Below the pieces are notes generated by a model. It had not been told where the DNA came from. It searched no databases and worked only from the letters and a program-made list of their open reading frames with translations. Below are positions 60,830 to 64,000 of a DNA stretch of 64,000 nucleotides, in pieces. The position numbers and the translations under genes are program-made. The first letter of the stretch is position 1. Each line of letters opens with the position of its first letter. This DNA is from Burkholderiales bacterium (GTDB lineage: Bacteria; Pseudomonadota; Gammaproteobacteria; Burkholderiales; SG8-41): NCBI GenBank assembly GCA_036262035.1, contig DATAJS010000013.1:248001-312000 (forward strand), written 5' to 3'.

Positions 60830-61351
60830 ATGAAAGTCCTCGATCCACGGCTCGACGCGCACGGCGAAGCGCTCCAGCCCGCGCGCGCGCTGCCGTCGCT
60901 GAACGGCTCGGTGATCGCGCTGCTCGACAACGCCAAGATCGGTACCGCGCGCTTCTACGATTTCGTCGAAGAGATACTCACCAAGGAGCACGGCGTGCGC
61001 GAGTTCATCCGCCGCCGCAAGCCCGACACCACGCGCCCGGTTCCCGCGCAGATGCTCGCCGAGATGAGCGGCGCCGACGCGCTGATATCCGGCATCGGCG
61101 ACTGAGGGAGCTGCTCGTCGTGCAGTCTGCACGACGCCATCGCAGCGGAACGCCTCGGCATCCCCGCGGTCGCGATCATCACCGATCGCTTCGAGCCCGG
61201 CGCCAAGGTCGTCGCGCAGGTGAACGGCCTGCCGGGCTATCCTTTCAGTGTCATCGCACACCCGATCGCGAACAACGACGACGCGCTCTTACGCGACAAA
61301 GCCGAAGCCGCTTTGAGCCGCATCGTCGCATTGCTCACACAACGCTCCTGA
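60830..61351 (+). CDS. UGSC-type selenoprotein (in-frame TGA read as selenocysteine)
   Basis: A 173-residue protein if the TGA at 61103-61105 is read as selenocysteine (position 92). Before it: SLNGSVIALLDNAKIGTARF and EMSGADALISGIGD. After it: GSCSSCSLHDAIAAERLGI, PAVAIITDRFEPGAKVVAQ, PGYPFSVIAHP. The combined motif U-G-S-C-S-S-C is the hallmark of the UGSC (seleno)protein family, in which Cys replaces Sec in many members. The frame is open for 81 further codons to the true stop at 61349-61351. A hairpin typical of a bacterial SECIS begins 10 nt downstream. GAAGGAGAATCCC precedes the ATG. Function unknown; a thiol/selenol redox role is expected. Confidence 0.88.
61103..61136 (+). promoter_or_regulatory. 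UGA codon and predicted bacterial SECIS element
   Basis: TGA at 61103-61105, spacer of 10 nt, then stem CGTCGTGCA (61116-61124), loop GTC, stem TGCACGACG (61128-61136): nine perfect pairs. The apex TGCAGTCTGCA closely matches the TGCAGGTCTGCA apex of the E. coli fdhF SECIS, which starts about 11 nt after its UGA. This would recruit SelB with Sec-tRNA. Similarity to fdhF is from memory of the published element. Confidence 0.8.
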
Positions 61352-61364
61352 CGGATTGAAGACC

Positions 61365-62549
61365 ATGGACACGACCGAACGCCAAGCACGCTATTTCCCC
61401 GATGCCGACTGGAAGCGCACGACCCCGCGCGAAGCCGGGCTCGATCCGACGAAGCTCCAGGGCGCGATCGACCACGCGATCGCGAGCGAGAACAAAACGC
61501 CGCGCGACCTGCAGCTCAACCACCAGCAGACCTTCGGCCGCGAGCCTTTCGGCGACGCGATCGGGCCCCTGAAGGACCGCGGGCCGCAGACCGGCGTGAT
61601 CCTGCACAAGGGCGTGATCGTCGCCGAATGGGGCGAGCCCGCGCGCGTCGACCTCACCAACAGCGTGACCAAGAGCATGCTGTCGACCGTCGTCGGCCTC
61701 GCGCACGAGCGGCGCTTCATCCGCAGCGTCGACGATACGGTGCGCGAGTACATGCCGCCGGTGCAGGTCTACAACCCGGTGTCCCTCGCCAACAAAGTCG
61801 ACCGCATGAAAGGCTCGGACTTCCTCGAGCTCTTCGACTCGGAGCACAACCGCAAGATCACGTGGAACCACCTGTTGCGCCAGGTGAGCGACTGGGAAGG
61901 CTCGCTGTGGGGCAAGCCCGACTGGTGCGACCGCCCGACCGACCCGAACGGCTGGGGCACGCGGCCGCGCAACGCGCCCGGCACGGCGTACGAATACAAC
62001 GACGTGCGCACCAACGTGCTCGCGCTCGCGGCGCTCAACGTGTGGCGCCGTCCGCTGCCGCAGGTGCTGAAGGAATACGTGTTCGATCCGATCGGCGCGT
62101 CGAACACCTGGCGCTGGTTCGGCTACGAGAACTCGTGGATCGTGCTCGACGGCCTGCCGGTGCAGTCGGTCAGCGGCGGCGGCCACTGGGGCGGCGGGAT
62201 GTACATCAACGCCTACGATATGGCGCGCTTCGGCTATCTCGGGCTCAATCGCGGACGCTGGAAGGAACGCCAGGTGATCCCCGAATCGTGGATCGAGCTC
62301 GCGCTGACGCCGACGCCGGTGCAGCCGTCTTACGGCTTCATGAACTGGTACAACAACAAGGACGGCAACCTGCTTGCGAGCGCGCCGCGCAGCGCGTTCG
62401 GGCACCGCGGCGTCGGCGACAACTTCATCTACGTCGACCCGCAGAACGATGTCGTCGCGGTGCTGCGGTGGATACAGCGGGAGAAGACGGACGAGTTCGT
62501 CAGACGCTTGCTCGACGCCCTTCAATGCCCCGCTTTCGCCTCGCCGTGA
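61365..62549 (+). CDS. SxxK serine hydrolase (beta-lactamase class C family)
   Basis: A 394-residue serine hydrolase. Catalytic S-x-x-K is seen in NSVTKSMLSTVVG (Ser about 101). The Tyr-x-Asn position matches AYEYNDVRTN, and the third motif is HRG in FGHRGVGDNF rather than KTG, as in esterases of this family. No signal peptide, so it acts in the cytoplasm. Starts 13 bases after the selenoprotein stop (a TTG at 61356 is possible), so it may belong to the same transcript. Confidence 0.9.
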   Translation: MDTTERQARYFPDADWKRTTPREAGLDPTKLQGAIDHAIASENKTPRDLQLNHQQTFGREPFGDAIGPLKDRGPQTGVILHKGVIVAEWGEPARVDLTNSVTKSMLSTVVGLAHERRFIRSVDDTVREYMPPVQVYNPVSLANKVDRMKGSDFLELFDSEHNRKITWNHLLRQVSDWEGSLWGKPDWCDRPTDPNGWGTRPRNAPGTAYEYNDVRTNVLALAALNVWRRPLPQVLKEYVFDPIGASNTWRWFGYENSWIVLDGLPVQSVSGGGHWGGGMYINAYDMARFGYLGLNRGRWKERQVIPESWIELALTPTPVQPSYGFMNWYNNKDGNLLASAPRSAFGHRGVGDNFIYVDPQNDVVAVLRWIQREKTDEFVRRLLDALQCPAFASP

Positions 62550-63331
62550 CGGGCGTAATACTCGGCCACCTCGTCGATCTCCGCCGCGCTCATCTCGCGC
62601 GCCATGTTGCGCATCTGCGCATGGCTGTCGTTGCGGCGCGCGCCTGACGCGAAGCGCTTGAGCTGGTCGACGAGGTACTGCTTCGGCATTCCTTCGAGCC
62701 ACGGCGTGCCGGGCTTGCGATCGATGCCGCCGTGGCAGGACGCGCACGGCGCGATGTTGCGCAGCGGATCTCCGACCCTGACCAGCGCGGGCGCGGGCTC
62801 GTCGTAAGGCCGCGGCGCGCGGCGGGTCTTCTCGAGCGACGCGTAGTACGCTGCGAGATCGTTGATCTCCCCGGCCGAGAGCCTCGTCGCGAGCGCCTGC
62901 ATGATCGTGCTCTCGCGGTCGCCGTTCTTGTAATCGAGCAGCTGCTTCACCATCACGTCGCGATACTGTCCCGCGAGGTTCGGCGTGTCCGCCGCGCTCA
63001 CGCCCTGCGCACCGTGGCACATGGTGCACTGCTGGATCGCGAGCGAGCCGCCGCGGCCGATCGCTTCGGGCGACTCGACCCGCGTCATCGATTGATCCAG
63101 CACCACGCGCGTCGTGCGCGTGGGAGGCGCGGACGGCTCGCCGGATCCCCATTTCGTCGGCACGCCCGCCGCACGGCAGATCGCCGCCCACAGGCCGTCT
63201 GCGGTGTAGTCCTTCTGCACCGACGGCAGGACGAGAAAGCCGACGGCGAACGAGACCACGACGAGCACGACCAGCCATACGACGCTCGAGCGGCCGGCGC
63301 GGTCGTTCGCGTTGTTGACGTTGTCGCTCAT
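62522..63331 (-). CDS. Membrane-anchored dihaem cytochrome c
   Basis: A 269-residue c-type cytochrome. One anchor (VVWLVVLVVVSFAVGFLVLP) and two haem motifs, CTMCH (IQQCTMCHGAQG) and CASCH (APCASCHGGID), with Met ligands possible in the following helices, like a cytochrome c4. It delivers electrons to the oxidase encoded just upstream in transcription; the start overlaps that gene's stop (ATGA). Its 3' end overlaps the serine hydrolase by 28 bases on the opposite strand. Confidence 0.9.
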   Translation of the reverse strand: MSDNVNNANDRAGRSSVVWLVVLVVVSFAVGFLVLPSVQKDYTADGLWAAICRAAGVPTKWGSGEPSAPPTRTTRVVLDQSMTRVESPEAIGRGGSLAIQQCTMCHGAQGVSAADTPNLAGQYRDVMVKQLLDYKNGDRESTIMQALATRLSAGEINDLAAYYASLEKTRRAPRPYDEPAPALVRVGDPLRNIAPCASCHGGIDRKPGTPWLEGMPKQYLVDQLKRFASGARRNDSHAQMRNMAREMSAAEIDEVAEYYARHGEAKAGH

Positions 63332-64000
63332 CGGTCGCCGATCCGGATCGCGGGCACCGAGGTATCCGGAAGCGTCGCAAGCTGCACGATCGGGAAACCG
63401 TAGTTCGTGATCGTCAGCCCGATCATCATCGCGACCCACAGCGCGAAGCCGTTGAGCAGCGCGGGCGCGCGCACCGGCAGGTGCAGCGGCACGCTGAACC
63501 GGTATTCGCCGGGATCGGCCGCGCCGCGTTTTGCGGTCGCGAGGATGTAGATGAAGAGGAACGCCGAGACGACGAGCGCGAGCCCGCCGAACGTCGAAGC
63601 GACGACGGTCCACGCCTGCGGCTGGAGCGCGGGATGGGTGTAGTCGTAGTACGCCATGCGCCGCGGCATGCCGAGGAGGCCCACCCAGTGCCACGGCATC
63701 GTCAGCACCATCATGCCGACGAACCACAGCCAGAGCTGCACCCGCATGAGGCCCCGCGGCAGCGGCGCGCAGCGCGTGAGCTGCGGCCACAGGTCGTAGG
63801 CGACGACGAAATACATGATGACGATCGCGCCGGCGAAGATCAGGTGGAAGTGGCCGGTCACCCACTGGGTGTTGTGGATCGTCTCGTTGAGCTGGTAGCT
63901 CATGTTGACGAGGCCGCCGGCGCCGCCGAAGCCGAGCATGACGAAAGCGAACGTGACCGCGAGCATGAACGGCTCGTCCCACGGCAATGCCTTCACCCAG
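63328..64000 (-). CDS. Haem-copper oxidase subunit I, C-terminal part (runs off the window)
   Basis: About 224 codons; the N-terminal part lies beyond position 64000. Visible spans include WVTGHFHLIFAGAIVIMYFV, where HFH supplies ligands to the high-spin and low-spin haems, plus WVGLLGMPRRMAYYDYTHP and VASTFGGLALVVSAFLF. The NxTxxHNTQWVTGHFHL pattern is closest to B-family (ba3-like) oxidases. It terminates oxygen reduction in the respiratory chain and is coupled to the dihaem cytochrome gene. Confidence 0.9.
   Translation of the reverse strand, partial: WVKALPWDEPFMLAVTFAFVMLGFGGAGGLVNMSYQLNETIHNTQWVTGHFHLIFAGAIVIMYFVVAYDLWPQLTRCAPLPRGLMRVQLWLWFVGMMVLTMPWHWVGLLGMPRRMAYYDYTHPALQPQAWTVVASTFGGLALVVSAFLFIYILATAKRGAADPGEYRFSVPLHLPVRAPALLNGFALWVAMMIGLTITNYGFPIVQLATLPDTSVPAIRIGDR

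Noticed and set aside
61103-61105. TGA as an ordinary stop, giving a 91-residue protein and a separate downstream ORF
   Set aside because: The frame stays open for 81 more codons, the junction makes the UGSCSSC motif, and a SECIS-like hairpin sits at the right distance.

Overview
The window is GC-rich DNA with dense, short-spaced genes on both strands. Gene content points to a betaproteobacterium of the Burkholderiales type: nine full-length orphan Bug/TctC periplasmic solute receptors and one deleted copy, D-amino-acid dehydrogenase and AtuA/DUF4387 genes, MmgE/PrpD, ApaG, and many short palindromic interspersed repeats. No rRNA, tRNA, CRISPR array, integrase or transposase gene was seen. 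The taxonomic placement is inference from gene families, not from a marker gene.

Layout. 1-6.5 kb: metG, a membrane protein, a CopC-CopD fusion, a mandelate racemase/muconate lactonizing-type enzyme and a VOC protein. 6.7-17.2 kb: an alpha/beta hydrolase, the first Bug receptor, DUF763, a UvrA2-type ATPase, DUF2891, an SDR remnant, MmgE/PrpD, and an MFS transporter divergent from an AraC regulator. 17.2-22.1 kb: a MarR-NodT-EmrA-EmrB tripartite efflux operon whose genes overlap or nearly touch, with a perfect TTGCCTAGGCAA palindrome upstream. 22.1-28.1 kb: a large AsmA-type protein, a DUF4336 protein, then ACT, PaiB, GFA and YciI-type small genes and a coiled-coil protein. 28.1-34.1 kb: a coupled minus-strand operon (small ORF, AtuA/DUF1446, 13-codon mini-ORF, DUF4387, DadA-like oxidoreductase), a Bug receptor and an acetolactate-synthase-like TPP enzyme. 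34.3-36.7 kb: a TPR protein, a small anchored protein and TusA. 36.7-42.4 kb: four Bug receptors around a KAP-family P-loop protein. 42.5-52.2 kb: a 1-Cys peroxiredoxin, luciferase-like monooxygenase, GT4 glycosyltransferase, GNAT protein, a deleted and an intact Bug receptor head to head, a second DadA-like enzyme, an SMP-30-like protein, a CMD-family protein and another Bug receptor. 52.3-59.5 kb: a DUF1080 lipoprotein, an EntS-type MFS protein, ApaG, a PRISE-type SDR, the last Bug receptor, an SbmA/YddA-type ABC protein and a two-domain VOC protein. 59.8-64 kb: a selenoprotein locus, a SxxK serine hydrolase, a dihaem cytochrome c and the C-terminal part of a haem-copper oxidase subunit I that runs off the window.

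The strongest discovery-type signal is the gene at 60830-61351. It is split by an in-frame TGA at 61103-61105. Read through as selenocysteine it gives the motif U-G-S-C-S-S-C and an intact 173-residue protein of the UGSC type. A perfect 9-bp hairpin starts 10 nt after the TGA and has an apical sequence very like the E. coli fdhF SECIS, so this is almost certainly a selenoprotein rather than a broken gene.

Second, interspersed repeats have been captured by coding sequence in several places. A five-fold 24-bp tandem of the ATTCCCGCG...CGGGAAT repeat encodes most of the signal peptide of the Bug receptor at 36691-37779. Another repeat family is inserted just after the signal peptide of the Bug receptor at 55709. 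A GGGGTCTGACCCC repeat supplies the last codons and stop of three genes. A CGCAGAGGA-type repeat encodes the C-terminus of DUF2891. Third, the DUF4387 start sits in an mRNA hairpin that buries its Shine-Dalgarno sequence and is preceded by a coupled 13-codon copy of its own N-terminus.

The receptors, DadA-like, AtuA-like, PrpD, TPP and VOC enzymes suggest scavenging of organic and amino acids. The specific substrates cannot be read from the sequence.
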